DNA of 64,000 bases from Gentiana macrophylla (GCA_026214975.1 JAOBSW010000454.1:1-64000), one strand, 5' to 3'. Shown: positions 1 to 13,538, numbered from the stretch's first letter. Made by a program: numbers and translations. Notes: generated from the letters alone by a model not told the origin.

Positions 1-834
1 TTTTGGTATTTTCATCCTCTTCACTTCTCCAATACACAAAGGGGAACTCCTCGATTTGGTTCATGCCGGTTAGGAGTATACCTAGTTTGGATTTTTTCTT
101 AAGCACATTTATGCATATTATGGAATGGTTTCTTCTTGTATTTTATGGAGGTGCAATATTCCAATCATCCTCTGGCTGATAAAGTCTTCCTTTACCTTTT
201 CGTAAAGTCCTTGTCTATGTGATTAACTTGATTGATGATTTAGTCTCATTGCTTATCAAGACCTGGTTTTGGCTTCACTGTACAGATGAAAGTATTGAGA
301 CCATGGTATGACCTTTTTGAATTTTTGAGCGCAATGTTGATCCTGGATCTTGTAATTGTGTTGACCATTTTTCTACTCTCATCCTCGATCAAGCAGAAGC
401 AAGACCGTATCCGATCCAAATCTTTTGAGGGTTTAAAATCGTTCATTTGTTATCTTAACTCAGTAGATTTTTTCTCAATCGATCTATCAACAACAGATAT
501 ATGAACTCTCTAATGCTTGTTGATCATTCGAGCAGATCTCTTACTAGTTAGTTCAAATTTTTTGTTTGATCCAGCTTCTTTCTTTAATCTTTATTTTCCT
601 TTCTTAGATCCTTGCATTCCTTTCCGTAATTTCATGATTCATTTCATTTCATCAAATTTAGTCAAGAGATTTAGGCCAAATTCAGCTTTATCTGATTCTT
701 GGCCATTAGACATAGGCTTGTATTCTCAATGTCCGAGCTATCACCTTCATCTACATCTAGTTCTTTGGTCACGAGGCATAGACATGCTTTTTCATTGTCC
801 GAGCCGCCTTATTCATCATCGTTATCCGAAAGTA

Positions 835-1860
835 TTATCGATGATTCTTCATCTTTTCACCGCTAGATTCAAATTTTGAGTGCTTTCTTGCCTTTCCTCT
901 TTCGTGATGCTTTGTATTTCCTCTTTTCATCATCTTTATCATTTTCTTCAGACAATTGGCCTCGCTGACCTTTTCTTGTTGCAAATGAAATGATCTCAGA
1001 TTCATCATCTTTCTTTTCATGTCTTTGTTGGAGCTTGACTCTTGTTTGATGATGAATTTCCTTTGAATGGCTTCTTTTGCAAACCTATCAAAACATTTAA
1101 CTAATAAAGCTACATGTTCTTTAAGTTCATGTGTCTCTTTGTCGATACAATCGGCAAAATTACTTTGCTGGGTGCAATCATGGAGTGGCTTTTGTGTCTC
1201 TCACGGAGCACCATCTTCACCGCTCAATTCAATTCATGAGCTTTAAGTCAGGGACATCAAGTGTCGAGTGTCGCTGCTTGTGCGTTTGTGGTTCCTCTCG
1301 ATTAACGATGTTATGGATCTTCCATCTTTCAAGTAAGCCTCTCAAGATCTTTAAGCATACTTCTTTTCCGAGATACGTGGTGTCCAAGCTTCGTGAGGTT
1401 CATCGATGATGCCGAGAACTGTCCATTTGATCAATAGATTCACCGGTCTTCATTTTGAAATTTTCAAATTTCGCTTTGCAAATGTGATAATTTGTTTTCT
1501 TTAATCGCCGTGCATCCTTCATTTATCAATGCTAGCTTGTCCTACATCTCCTTTGTTGTTTTGCAATCTTTGATTCTCATGAACATGTTGCTATCTGTAG
1601 TCTTCAAAATCATATCTTTGCAACAAAGTCTAGATTTGCTATTCTCCCGTCATCCTCACCCAATCTTTCTTAGGTTTGTCTATCTCCTTTCTCTTGATCT
1701 CGCCTCCTGTGGATACCACATGCCATGATCATGATTGGTCCATCATTGATTATGTCCAAAGATCTCCCCATGAGTTACCGGAAGATGAGACAAAGATTCT
1801 TATTTTATATTCATCAAAATTATTAACATTGAAAACATGTACTTTTGACATAAAGTTTGA
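835..1860 (-). pseudogene. copia-type gag polyprotein remnant (UBN2 family)
   Basis: Translating the minus strand gives, across several frames, the usual order of a plant copia gag: LWDIINDGP near 1790, a Lys/Asp-rich stretch, a CKTAKEMWDKL-like segment (read here as ESKIAKQQRRC) near 1570, then KFENFKMKTGESIDQM near 1440-1490, and a Lys-rich tail near 840-1020. In this family these segments form the capsid-like UBN2 domain. Frameshifts and stops occur every 50-150 bases, so no protein is expected. A real start codon cannot be chosen. The reading is by eye from family wording, not from an alignment. Confidence 0.65.
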
Positions 1861-1994
1861 GGAATCCATAAGCATAAGTAATAGGTTTATATGTGAATGA
1901 ATAGAAAGCTCTGATTTGAAAACTACTTTCAAACTATATGATCTCCTTTTACCTGTAAATTAGATCTAAAAAAGTTCCGATATTTAGGAACACC

Positions 1995-2005
1995 GCTCGC
2001 TACCA
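1995..2005 (-). other. primer-binding site, tRNA-Met type (minus strand)
   Basis: Directly inside the LTR end at 2008 the minus strand reads TGGTAGCGAGC, close to the initiator-tRNA-Met site TGGTATCAGAGC used by plant copia elements (the intact form occurs at 4927). The match is degenerate, as expected for an old copy, but it fixes the orientation of the element. Confidence 0.6.
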
Positions 2006-2007
2006 AT

Positions 2008-3408
2008 TGTTGGTCCCAGAGAAGCGGTAAAACTATAGTCAGAGAGAGGGGTGAATGACTATAGTGGGAGTTTCAAAACTTTTCTTGTGTTTAAAAGCTT
2101 TGGGCAAAGGATAAGTCCTTCTTACTATGTTGTTTCAAAGTAATTTAAACAGTATTACGGATATAGATTATAATCTAGGTAATTTAAATGAATGCAAGGA
2201 AGTAAATTGCAAAGTAAATTGACACAAGGCTTATAGTGGTTCAGGGTGGTGTAATCCCTTAATCCACTCTTCTCTTGTGATGATTGGAGGAATCTCACTA
2301 TTTTTTTAACAGTATACAATAGTATGATTGTCCTTGGCTTCCCAAACTTCACAATCTACAAGACTATCACTCCTTGACTGCAACAAATGTTCTTCAAATT
2401 GCTTCACCCGCCTCCTGATATCGATCCTTCAAAGCAGCCTATCACAAGCACAACTCCTTCTCGCATGACTTCGATTCGCTTGCTTCAGCTTATTGTGAAT
2501 GAGATTCAAAATTTGATTGATCAATCTCAGTGCTGGATATGAAATTGTAGTTCTGGTGTCTGAGTTGATCTCTAGTTAAAACCTTGTAATTTTAGAGAGA
2601 AGGCTTTTCAATTTGACAGAGTTTCGCTGATTTTCTTTTCCATCATTGTTTTTATCTGTCTCACAATGCCTTCATTTATAGCCTTTGAGTATCCTTTAAT
2701 TTGAAATTCGTCTGCTATTATATTTATGGGGGAATAATCTTTGATTTTTATTCTTGATTCCCCTTAATTATATTCTCCTTCATTTCTGGTTGGATCGGAT
2801 TTTTCCTTCAAATGTATAGCGTAAAATCCATCCTTGAATGATCCTCTATTGATTGTGCATTAAATGCATGATCCTCTCAATCTTAATCATTTTTCACCTC
2901 TCGTCGATAAGGATTACTTCGCTGCTTCTTGAACGGTCGAGTGATCCATCCGACTTTGCCATTTAGATCTTCTTTCACCTTTATTGCCTTCACTTTGCGT
3001 AAAGTCGCTTTTACCTCATCGATTCACTGCTTCCTTCATCACTTATGTCTTAAAGAAAATCTTTTTACTTCACCGATCATTGATTTGGTGAGACTGCACA
3101 CACTATATTTGAACATTGAATTTCATCACTTGAAATATACTTAGACTTATCCAAGGTCATCATGCATTTCCTTGGTTATAAGTCATACCATTAAGTCTTC
3201 ATCGCTTCTCTCACTGGTGCTTACCGCCTCACTCGCCGAATGTCCGCTTACTTTTCCGCCCTACCAACTAGTACAATACTTGTCTGACTTAACTTATACA
3301 ATATGTCGACTTAAGCAAAGACTTATACGTAGAATTTCTAACTTATTTCAGATTGCTATAACAAAGCAAGTATGGCCATCATCAAAACATAATAAAATGT
3401 TCCTAACA
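2008..3408 (-). repeat. LTR of the minus-strand copia element (its 5' LTR)
   Basis: The block starts TGTTGG beside the PBS and ends CTAACA exactly where the sequence switches into the LTR of the neighbouring element, giving 1,401 bp with TG...CA ends. Its partner LTR would lie off the left edge, so the boundaries are inferred from end motifs and from the abrupt junction at 3408/3409. No coding content is seen. Short open frames in it have no recognisable wording. Confidence 0.6.
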
Positions 3409-4925
3409 ACGTGGATGTGTATTAAAGAATACGTACGTTAGACTGACTCACTTACTTTATTAAGTGTCATACTATGTGGCGGTTGTGTAATTATCCTGGA
3501 GACCGAGTCTCTATGACATCACGTGTGGATTGTCATACTTTGACACTATTGAGCTTTCAGCTTCACTGGCTTATCAGCGGGTGCAGTGATTGGGTGTGAT
3601 ATTGAAGCACGCGTAGGGATTCATGTTGCTCGTCCGAAATCGCATATCCTATTATTACGAGTAAATATCCGAAGCGGCCTTCTTATAAGAATTGTCTTAT
3701 TCTCGAAAGTCTTTGCAAAGCGGAAGTAATATGTTACTCGAGGAGTAGATATCCAGATTATAAGATACGGTCGTTGATGTTTGACACTCACGATGACCGC
3801 ATATGGATATTGTTACAAATGATAGATTCTATTTACACGGTAATCGCTTCACATGAAAGATAGTATTCATTGCATTTGACACTTCCAATGATTGAGGGTC
3901 ACGTGTGTTGCTGTGACGCTTTCATGATCGTTAGTATGAAGTGGCATTTTCGTAATTGCACTTTGTGCCTATTACCAACATATTTGAAAGCCTATCGGTC
4001 ACACACATAAAAACATCTAGTCGATTAAAATGTGGTTATAGTGATAACCAAATAAGGAAAGTTTTATCTCACTATAAAGTGTTATAGTGGTAAATTAATA
4101 TGGTGGTATTTATTTATTACTTAATAAATTAAATACAAGATATTAATTAATTAAATATGTATACATTATATATATTGGTTTAAATTTATGTGTATAATGA
4201 TACACATGGATTTTGCAAATTGATTAATGATAGCACTATATTAATTAAGAATATTCTGATGCCAATATATTGGCAATATGTATGTATATTTTAAGTGTAT
4301 AAGATATTCTTGATTGTGCAATTAATTAATAATATTATCATATATTAATATTAGATATTAATGACTATAGATTTGCACACATCTGTAATAAGATAAAGAT
4401 AATCAATATTAGATATTGGCAATGTCTTGGAAATATTTAATATAAGATATTAAATTAAAAGAGATAAATCAATCAAAGATATTTTCCTTATTTTATTAGG
4501 AAAATGTTTTCGCTTCTCCCAATCTACTAGAAGCTTCTCCCAATTTTGGGATTCATCCGGGGCGCATGTCACCTTATTTAAGGGAGACTTGGCTAGCTCT
4601 TTGTACAACACAATTCTAAGAGTTAATAATTTGTGCAAAAATAAGTTGGCTTCCTGAGAGATTTGAGAGAGAAATGTCGGCCTGTAAACCGAGTTTTTCT
4701 AGAAGCAATCCAATGGTGGATCCGGGCAGTTGTTCATGTGGACACCGACAGAGGCCAGACACGTGGACGGCTCGCACTACTACTCTCCGTAGATGGTCAA
4801 AGTGTCAATCTTTAGATCAAGTAAGGTAACCACCGCTCACTATCTTAATATGTTTGTTGCTTAAACGAAGTCAATCCTAGGAAATAAATTTTAATTTCCG
4901 ATGCGCTCCACGAGATTTCCTAACA
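3409..4925 (+). repeat. 5' LTR of the LARD-like element, first ~376 bp missing
   Basis: It matches the 3' LTR from 14654 to 16190 (for example ACGTGGATGTGTATTA at both starts and ATTTCCTAACA at both ends). The first 376 bases of the 3' LTR (14278-14653) have no counterpart here. In their place lies the minus-strand copia LTR. The simplest reading is that the copia element inserted inside this LTR and the missing piece lies left of the window. Confidence 0.75.
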
Positions 4926-4926
4926 A

Positions 4927-4938
4927 TGGTATCAGAGC
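4927..4938 (+). other. primer-binding site, tRNA-Met type
   Basis: TGGTATCAGAGC, one base after the LTR end TTTCCTAACA. This is the exact initiator-tRNA-Met complement used by plant copia retrotransposons. It sets plus-strand orientation and marks the left repeat as the 5' LTR. Confidence 0.9.
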
Positions 4939-6619
4939 GAGCTTCGAGTTTAAGCAATAAGCATGTTAATTTATGAGTAATTAATTAATTGATGCAAGAT
5001 CTAAATACGCTAAACGAAACAAAAATATACAATCGATGTGGGGGGCTCGACCAAGCGGCGCCCCCACCGTGGTACGCGCCAAGCAAGGCCGGGCCGGTGA
5101 TTTCACTGGGACATCGTTGCTTTTCATTTTGTGATATTTTATTGTGCATTGATAACTCTTTGTTTAGTTGGTGCACATGCGCTAACTAATGGGCCAAATA
5201 TTTTGACTATCGATGCCACCACATGGCATTATTTGGTAATATGATTTGCCTTTAAATAATCTAGGCATTTCAAATTTTGCTTTAATGGGCCTAGGCCCTG
5301 TAATAAACGGGTGTCTTTTGCTTTCAGAAACCAAAGACATCCTTTTGATTCCTAACAAAAGAGACTTAATGTTAATTTTGATTTATTTCGAATACTTCTA
5401 ATTAATTAAAATTAAAATTGAAATCGCTTAAAGTTAATAGTTAATTTTATATCGATTAATATCATTTAATTAATTAAATTTTAATTAATTAATTGATTTG
5501 ATAAAATTATTTAATTGATTAAACATTAATCGATTAATTAAGACGCAAGTTGGTAATTTTAGTATTTATCTTTTTTCCTAAGATTTTAATGTATGTATTA
5601 GATATGTTAGATATAATATGATTATATGGACACCGATTGATCATGGACTCTGACCAATAGGATAGATGTGAATGGTTTATTTTTCGTTGGTGTAAAAATT
5701 GTCCTAGTCCGTTAAGAAGAACGACCTAGTTTATTTTCCTGCATTATCACATTCCATTAGCCTCTGCAAAGGCGGGTGTATTTATTTTATTAGATAGAAT
5801 TTTATGTAACAAGCATGAAGTTGGTAAGATGGTGACCAAAGAAAGATAAAGATCCCATGGGGAGATGACGCATTATTAAAGATCCTATTGGCACATTAAC
5901 AATACCTCTTAGATTGTGACATGTGGTTTCGCTACCAGTATTCAAACCGCACTTAGAAAAGTCCATGATCATACCGGTTACTTTTACGATTTGTTTATTT
6001 TGGGTTATATTTTATTTTATATGATAATGATAGATGCATGACTGTGCACAATCTGTATGAACGTGTAGGATGTATGTCTATAGAGATAAATATATATATT
6101 TGATGAGACTGTAATTAAAATTAATTTAGTGAATTAATTTACATAAATACTTTCACAACAAAAATCAAGTCAAAAATTGTCTCCCAATATTATAATGACG
6201 GTGATGAGCCCTTGTTCGATCCAACTGATCGCCCTCGCCGGAAGTTGACCTACCTTGGGTATATCGTTATTATTAGATATGATTGTATGAGATCTCGTGA
6301 ATATTGGGTTATGACTTGACTAGAATATTTATGTGATTGGCCCCGTCAGGACCGCCTTATTTGTAGAGACAAGCGGGTGGCTACCGAGAGAGATGTGTAG
6401 GTCAATGAGTTGACTAGTCAACTACCAAGAGTCACATAGAGATGTGATTAGTAAGTGTTACCTACCTTTCGAATTATTCCGTTGATCGGCCTCGTCGGGA
6501 ATCGGGGTAACTAGATGGGATCTTGGCCATTAAAGAATTTTTGAAAGATTTTGAAAGTCATTGGGAGTAGTTGACTAGTGAAAGCAAAACCATAAATCAA
6601 AAGACCATTTTTTATTTTG
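4939..6619 (+). other. LARD leader and internal region, non-coding
   Basis: AT-rich DNA with a short GC-rich island at about 5040-5110 (CGGCGCCCCCACCG and nearby) and a block of TTAATTAA-type tracts at 5400-5540. Three spaced copies of a GATCGGCCTCGTCGGGAA-like string occur near 6226, 6335 and 6484. A 66-codon frame at 4989-5189 covers the GC island but is open on both strands and carries no recognisable domain, so I do not call it a gene. Confidence 0.5.
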
Positions 6620-7597
6620 CATGTTGTCTCGGATTTTATGCAAAGCAAAATATAACAAGTAATAAAATAAACTGGCTCTACCCCAAGTGCAGTGGATCCT
6701 AGTATAGCGATTAAAACCGGAGTCGATCCACAGGAATCGAGGTTTATCTAGTTCTTATTAATTTTTTCTAAATTGTCACGACTACTATTATAACTAAAAT
6801 TTTAAGAAAATAAAAACGCCTAACACTTAACAAAACTAAAAACGAAAACAACAAAAGTAAATCGGAGTAAGATCAAAGATCTAAAGCCATGATAGATAAT
6901 TACGAACCGAGCTAACTAAGTTGTACCTATTTTATAACTAAAACTACAATAAACTTACTACGGTTATTACGATGAAAACGAAGCTAAAACAAAGACAAAC
7001 GATTTTTCTCAATTAATTTAACAACGAACAAGCAATGATCCACCGATTCCCGCAACCCCTCAATTTCGACTCTAGATTATCTTGTGGTGATTTAACTAAA
7101 ATTGTGATTCACCTATCGGAAGGTATGAACTCCTAATCTCTTAGAAAAGTTCGCTCTATCAATCTTTTATCTTTCGATTTTAAAGATTAACGCTTTCATA
7201 ACAAAGGTGTGAAATCTCTCAATTTCGCAATCTAGATATTCAACCTAACAACTCTCGTTAATTAGATTAAAATCCAATCTTTACTATGGTGATCTAAAGT
7301 TTAACAACGACTCGCCAACCGTTAAACATCAAATAGCAACAATCCATCGATATAAATTGCATAACAACAATAAAAACACCTAAAAGATTTAGCTACTCAT
7401 TATGGTTAATATATATAGATATCGCACTCACAAAATGTCATGGATTAAAAACGCAATGGAAGTTTTACATAATATCCTTCATCAATAAATTGTTGTATAC
7501 ATCCATTTGTAAATGATATGATACAAAATTAATGCCGTAATTCTATTAAAACCAAATTAAAACCTTAATCCAATCAATTGCGATTCTCATATATATA

Positions 7598-7611
<14 letters not shown>

Positions 7612-7658
<47 letters not shown>
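7612..7658. repeat. (AT)n microsatellite
   Basis: About 47 bp of perfect AT dinucleotides inside the solo LTR, flanked by ATATATCT-type imperfect units. Confidence 0.95.
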
Positions 7659-7659
<1 letters not shown>

Positions 7660-8155
7660 CTATATATCTAATGATATATCTAACTATATATCTAATGATA
7701 ACAACAATAAAGAGGAACAACTTTTATTAAAACTCACAAGATAATCCAAATTAAATCGAGATATTGCTAAGAATCGGCTTCACAAGGCTTGTTCAACGTG
7801 CTTTAGCTTCTCATAATCGCTTTATTACAACTTTATTTATACATACAATCATATACATATACATACATAGACATATGTATACATACTTGAGCTCAAAATA
7901 AGAAAAGATGAAGAAAGAAGCTTGTATATATGCTTACATAGAGATATACATAGACACATATGTATATATGCATACACACAACTTCAAATCTTCAACAAGA
8001 AAAGAGATAAAAAGTGAGAATTACATGAAGAAAGTGTAAGTGCCATGATGGCCAAGAAAAGGGCTTCCATTATGGGTGGAGATGGAGGTGTAAGGAGGGG
8101 CCTCTCCTCTCTTTCTCTCCTGTGATGTAAATTGGGAGGAGAGTCTCATATATGG

Positions 8156-8160
<5 letters not shown>

Positions 8161-8228
<68 letters not shown>
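8161..8228. repeat. (AT)n microsatellite
   Basis: About 68 bp of perfect TA dinucleotides inside the solo LTR. Length in the real genome may differ because such runs are unstable and hard to assemble. Confidence 0.95.
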
Positions 8229-8230
<2 letters not shown>

Positions 8231-8897
8231 AGTGTATAAGGGATGTAGTATTTGGGGAAGGGGTGGTGAATCACCAATAGTTTGTTAGGGAGGCTTGGAT
8301 GTAATCATGAGTTTGCATGTGAAGGTGATGAGTCATGCAAAAATTTGTTACAAGGAATCATTGCAAGTAACATGCATAGATTTCAACCAAGATATCTCCA
8401 ATTCGTCCAAATTTCAGCTGTTCGTAAAAAAATCATAACTTGAGTTGTAGACCTCCGATTTACGTGATTCAAAATGCGTTGGAAAGCTCATTTTAGTATC
8501 TACCACTTTCATGCAGAACTCTTCCCCTGAAAATGCCTCTAAGTCGGGTCAAATGTCCGTCGAAAACTGGTTACGGTAGAAGTGCGTTGGAAAAATTATC
8601 CGCTGATCTCGTAAATTCGTGGCATCTTTCTTCTTTCCTCAAAATCCATCTTTTAAGCCTCAAAACATATTGTTACGTGGGATATTTTGAAAACCTTGAA
8701 CTCCAAGTTTGGGGTCGATTCGAATCAGCCCATTCTTGATTCGAATTGAGCTTTCTTCACCAGCAAAATTTCGCCTCGTGATTCACTTTAGTTTCGCTTC
8801 GCAAGAAATCTTATCTTTTACTCGAACACAAAGAAACGAACCATGAGTAAATCAAACAAAAGTTTTAATAGTATTTGTACTTGGATACATTTTTACT

Positions 8898-8898
<1 letters not shown>

Positions 8899-8960
<62 letters not shown>
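8899..8960. repeat. (AT)n microsatellite followed by poly-T
   Basis: About 62 bp of AT dinucleotides directly followed by a T-rich run. The minus-strand frame through it encodes only alternating Ile-Tyr and is an artefact. Confidence 0.95.
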
Positions 8961-8964
<4 letters not shown>

Positions 8965-9199
8965 TTTGTTTTTTTGATAAATAAACATAGATAAAAACTA
9001 AACGTAAATTTACATGACACTCCTGGCTACTAAACCGCACAAAACTAGTAAAACATAATATTTTATATAATACTTACTACTTATGCATTTAGATAAATCT
9101 AATGAATTAATGACTAAATGATATATAAGTGCTCAAAATGGTATCGAAGTGGGGTGAAATGTTATAATAATAATAGTGAATTTTTCCGTCATCACATGT

Positions 9200-11916
9200 A
9201 TAAACAACTCTTTTATTTTTATTTTTAGGTTGTAGTTTTTTTGCAAACTTTATTTATGTTTTTAATTTCGATTGTTAAAACCAAAATTATATGATGTTAC
9301 CTTTAGAGAAACGCTCTCAAGTATAGTTAAGTAATTTTAATCTTTTAAAATAAGCAATGACATGAGAAACCTCATCATACTAGGTAGAGGCAAGGAGACT
9401 ACATAATTGATGGAGTGCTCCAAGACATTAATTATTAATGAAAACGAAGCTCATGATATGATTAAATCACTTGAAATAAGTTAATTTCAACAAATTAATC
9501 ATATATTGATTCAATTAAATATGATCATTCTATCATACGATAACCACGTCGAATTTTGGAAAGGTTGTTTTCAAAATTGTAAGATTTAAGTATCGACTTA
9601 TTTCTTTAATCATTGCTTGAAGGTTAATTAAATAGTTCATGTTTTGAATATGATTCAAAATGTTAAATAAACTATTTAATAACCTTTATATTTTCTTTAC
9701 GAAAGAAAATTGGAGTCATAGCTCTTGTGATTTTTCTTAAGTCTTATGAAGACTAAACTAAGAAGAATTTACGAGTGCTTAAAGGATTAAAAAGGAAAGT
9801 TAGTGGCATGTGATTGAATAAGAGAACTTATCAAGTCTCTATTCTAGGCAAGTGCGCTGAGATAAATCCATCTAAGTTAAAGTCAACTCTTAAATGTATG
9901 ATATCATATGTGTATGATTAAATTAGAAAGATCAAAATGAATACACTAAGAAACTAAAAGTGTAGCAAACGCTATGACATTTCGGTATTGTATTCGAGTC
10001 CAGTAAATTGATAAAGGAACTAAATAAATGTTATTGTGTTCGGTTCTTATAAATGACATGATCTTTGTTAATTGTTAGGATTTAGTAGACATATTCAATT
10101 GTAAGGATTGAATGTTATTCCAATAAAGTTGGACGGTCAATGAATCTAACATACTATATTGATCTCACTATATAGCTAATATAGGTGATGAAATCTCTAC
10201 CAAATATTTGAATGGCTGTTATCCATGATATTTGTGGTTGTTCTAGATATAGACTCTCTAGAAGAGAAACGTGTAATCAAATGCCACTAATGATGTCTAA
10301 ACCATGTGATTATGAATAATGTGGATAATACGCATCTTAACTAAAGATGACTAAAATACCCTTTATGAAATGGTTATAAATTCTAGAAAATTGTCTAAAG
10401 TATAAACATACCGATGTTTGGTGGCTTATGACAATTAATGTCATGAATAATTTATTATTAATCTCTATGGCTATAAATGAAAGCCTGAAAAGTTTGAGCT
10501 AGTATGAATATGTAGATTGATGAACTACTTAGAGTTAATCTTCAATTCAATTGAAGTAATAATCCCTGAAGGGTGTTTCGTGTCATCTCAAATAGAATCG
10601 ATTCTCTCCTAAAGGATGCCATATTTGAATAAGCAATTAGATTGTGTTCTAAATGGAAACAACACTTTATATGATAAAGGTGTGATGTAAGCCATGCAAA
10701 AGTATCCTTACTGCTTTTGGGATAGTGCCTTTATACAATACATATATCGAACCGAGTTCCAAAGAATAAAGGTTGAATAAATTCCATATCGATATGGAAG
10801 ACAATAACATCAAATCCATCTTAACCGATGATTTAGGTTGTCGTGTTTCTAGAAAGGTGCAATATCTCGAAAGGCTTGGAGCTTAGTATGACATGTTCAA
10901 CTTTGTGGAATATCTTAGCAAGTACGCTGATATTATTTGCTTGTCTACGGAGCAAAATGTGTTTGTCTCCAAATATGTTGTTTTCTAGAGGAAGTGTTTC
11001 TTCCAAAAGAAACAAATGGGAGTAAATAAGATCTCAAAAGAGTTTGAGAACCACAAAAAGATATTCAACCATTAGGGACGGGGAGCAGCACCTTATAGCG
11101 ATAAGGTGTAAGACATTGCTCAAAGGCACACAAGCACTTTGTGAGTCTGGGCAGATGACCACACGCTTGAAAGGGCTACGGGTATGTTCATCTTGAAGAA
11201 TAAAGGTATCGTGACTTATATAAGAATGCTTGAAAGGCAAGATTAAGAGACATGGCTAGGAGCCATAGTGTCTGAAGCAGATTCCATGTGTGACAGCCGG
11301 GTTATGAAGCTAGCATGTCTTACCTGAAGGGAATGTCCCTAAAAGGTGTAGCATGCCCTTTATGAAAGACTGACATGGATGGTAATACGATTGCCATACG
11401 GCTAAGTTGATGGTTTAAGGCTACGGGGTGTTAACCTTGTAGTTACCTTTATGCTACCAGCTATGCTTAAGTCTATTCAGATAGTGCTTGTTATAGCTTC
11501 ATATCATGGCTATATGATAGTGTTGAAAATATTGGGCCAAAGGCTTGATGTTCATAGACGATAACACAATGTGCAAGCTTATGAGATCCATTTATGGACT
11601 GAAACAACTTTCTATAAATTTTTTTACTTTAATAATCAAAAGAGTTTGATTTGATCAAAAGTGAAGACATGCCTAATGTGCAAGAGGGTTAAGGAGTGTT
11701 ATGATTTTTGAGTAAGGTGTTGCATATCCTTCTTGAGAGTTGTTACCCAAGTCACGCCAATTAATATTTTTAGTTCAAGGCCTTTACTTAAAACTCTTGG
11801 AAGTAGAGTTCTTACTTTAATCTATAGTGATGTATTTAGATACTGCTTAATTTTCACAGTTCACCCTGATAGATGGGATTCTAAAAGAGTTTAGCATAGA
11901 TTACGTCAAGAGATAC
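9200..11916 (+). other. LARD internal region, non-coding
   Basis: About 2.7 kb of AT-rich sequence continuing the LARD interior. Stops are dense in all frames. The pair of overlapping 60-codon frames at 10833-11025 is open on opposite strands and shows no known motif. I see no pol wording, RNA gene or terminal repeat here. Confidence 0.5.
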
Positions 11917-13538
11917 TGATGACGAGATCAAGTAATAATAATACATGACCACCATAAACCAATACTAGCAAAGAGGACTAGTCCATCGTAGTATAGTTTT
12001 AATAATCAAGGTCGATCCCACAGGAACCAATTGTGAATCATTTTATATATAAACAACTAATTAATCATGCCAAGCTCACATAAGTGGTCTACGACCAACA
12101 AAAGACAAGAACAGAGGAAAACTGACTCAACACAACACAGAAACATACAAGTAATTAACCTCCCCAATTATTAAGTTATCGTTTGGAATTAGTGAGCTAT
12201 ATAATTAAACAATACTTTACAACTATTAATCCGATTTGTATTTCTCTTTATATTGGCTACGGAGTCATCCCCTAAACTTGACTTAGTTCCGGTAGACACT
12301 AGATCATCGTGCTACATTATGTAACTTCCACGCTTACAAAACTAGTGGATGCCGATATTAACCGTATTCCTCACCTAGGCAACATTCCGTGGTTAAAGCG
12401 CATTTCCTAAGTGATCGCACGCCTTTGTCCCATTAACACTAACTTTTTAGGTATCAAGTTAATCTACGACTTACGATAATTAGATGCGCCGCAATTCCCA
12501 AATACAACATGCCTCTAGATCTCGTTGAAAGTCCCGTAAGATCAATTCATGAGCCGACTCCAGAGTACTATATTGGTATTTCCTAACTACACGCTTTAAT
12601 TAAAACAGACGAGCAACGAGCCGTAGCCATACCTACTAAGAGAAGATATTCTAAGTGGACAATCACACCATAAAAGACGTGGCTAGATTGACTCGGTGAA
12701 CAACTAAATCTTAGCGCTTCTATATACAAAATGGATAAAATAGCGATTCATAAAGTAATTATATAGATCTACTAAAAACACGATTATCTATCAAAGCAAA
12801 GTCATACATAGGTCACATATAGGCGTGGGACGTGTAGATCCTTATAGACGAGGAATCCATATTGCCTCACGTCGTAATCTTAGATCTACATCGTTTAACT
12901 AAGAACAAACAATCTCAAACGATAAACAATAATTGGGGGGGACTTAATTACAACAAAGAAGAAGAAATAAACACAAGCAACTCACATAATGTCGCGACTT
13001 GTATTGAAAATCGCTTCTAAATCGCTTCGTAATATCTCAGATAATATTGTGTAAAGTCAGATATAAATTGAATAATGAAATATAGTATTTATATGTCAAA
13101 ACCGACTTTAGATAACCGTCACCGACTTAATTCACGCTTTTCAACCCTAATGGAGTCTAAAACGTGTCCGAGAAGCAGTGGACATTTTGGAGAACTCGGC
13201 TGGCAAACAGATAGGATTTCTCGCTGCCAGCGAGACCTATTTTCTACCTGGGCTGGTTTTCTGCTTATTCTGGTCCATTCCTGATCCATTTTTGTGCTTT
13301 TATTCACTCCGAAGTCCAGCTAAATTGCTTCCGAATCAGGCCACTATAAATAAGACATAAAACATGGCTTGTAACAGTAAATAATATAAATAAATGGTAA
13401 GATACACAATAACAAGTCGTAACTCAGTTCGGTTGTAATTTAGGCACAATACGACTTATTATTAACCAATTAAAGCCCATTTAAGCTTGAATCCAGGATA
13501 ATTAATAGATAAATAATGGCGTAAATTGACCGTCATCG
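11917..13538 (-). repeat. probable second solo gypsy LTR
   Basis: The left end reads TGATGACGAGATCAAG and then a block (CTAGTCCATCGTAGTATAG ... GGTCGATCCCACAGGAA) that parallels the left end of the 6625-9194 LTR and the reverse complement of the Athila LTR 3' ends. The right end reads CGTCATCG, a one-base mismatch to the inverted GATGACG at the left end. Flanks (GATAC left, ACATC right) do not give a clean duplication, so the exact limits are uncertain. No coding region accompanies it. Confidence 0.5.

Larger units (their letters stand above)
1..2007 (-). mobile_element. Ty1/copia retrotransposon, 5' internal part (minus strand, runs off left edge)
   Basis: Read on the minus strand this is the start of a copia element: an LTR ending at 2008, a primer-binding site at 1995-2005, an untranslated leader, then a decayed gag. 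The rest of the element (pol and 3' LTR) should lie left of position 1. No open frame longer than about 120 codons survives and the gag reading is broken by many stops. The assignment rests on the gag wording and on the LTR/PBS order. Positions 1-830 would be the gag C-terminal part and the start of pol, but I could not recognise a zinc knuckle or protease there. Confidence 0.7.
6625..9194 (-). repeat. solo LTR of a Ty3/gypsy (Tat/Athila-like) element
   Basis: The block begins TGTCTCGGATTTTATG and ends TCCGTCATCA, with the 5-bp duplication CATGT on both sides (6620-6624 and 9195-9199). Its left 100 bases resemble, in reverse complement, the 3' end of the Athila LTRs in this window (CCACTTGGGGTA-type wording followed by AAAATCCGTGACA). 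No internal region or second LTR is present, so this is a solo LTR left by LTR-LTR recombination. It is about 2.57 kb long and contains three (AT)n microsatellites. Short frames in it are not genes. Confidence 0.75.

Noticed and set aside
5036..5110. GC-rich island as a possible tRNA or structured RNA gene
   Set aside because: No cloverleaf could be drawn and no conserved tRNA boxes are visible; both strands are open by composition.
8852..9040. 62-codon minus-strand frame
   Set aside because: Mostly the (AT)n microsatellite translated as Ile-Tyr repeats.
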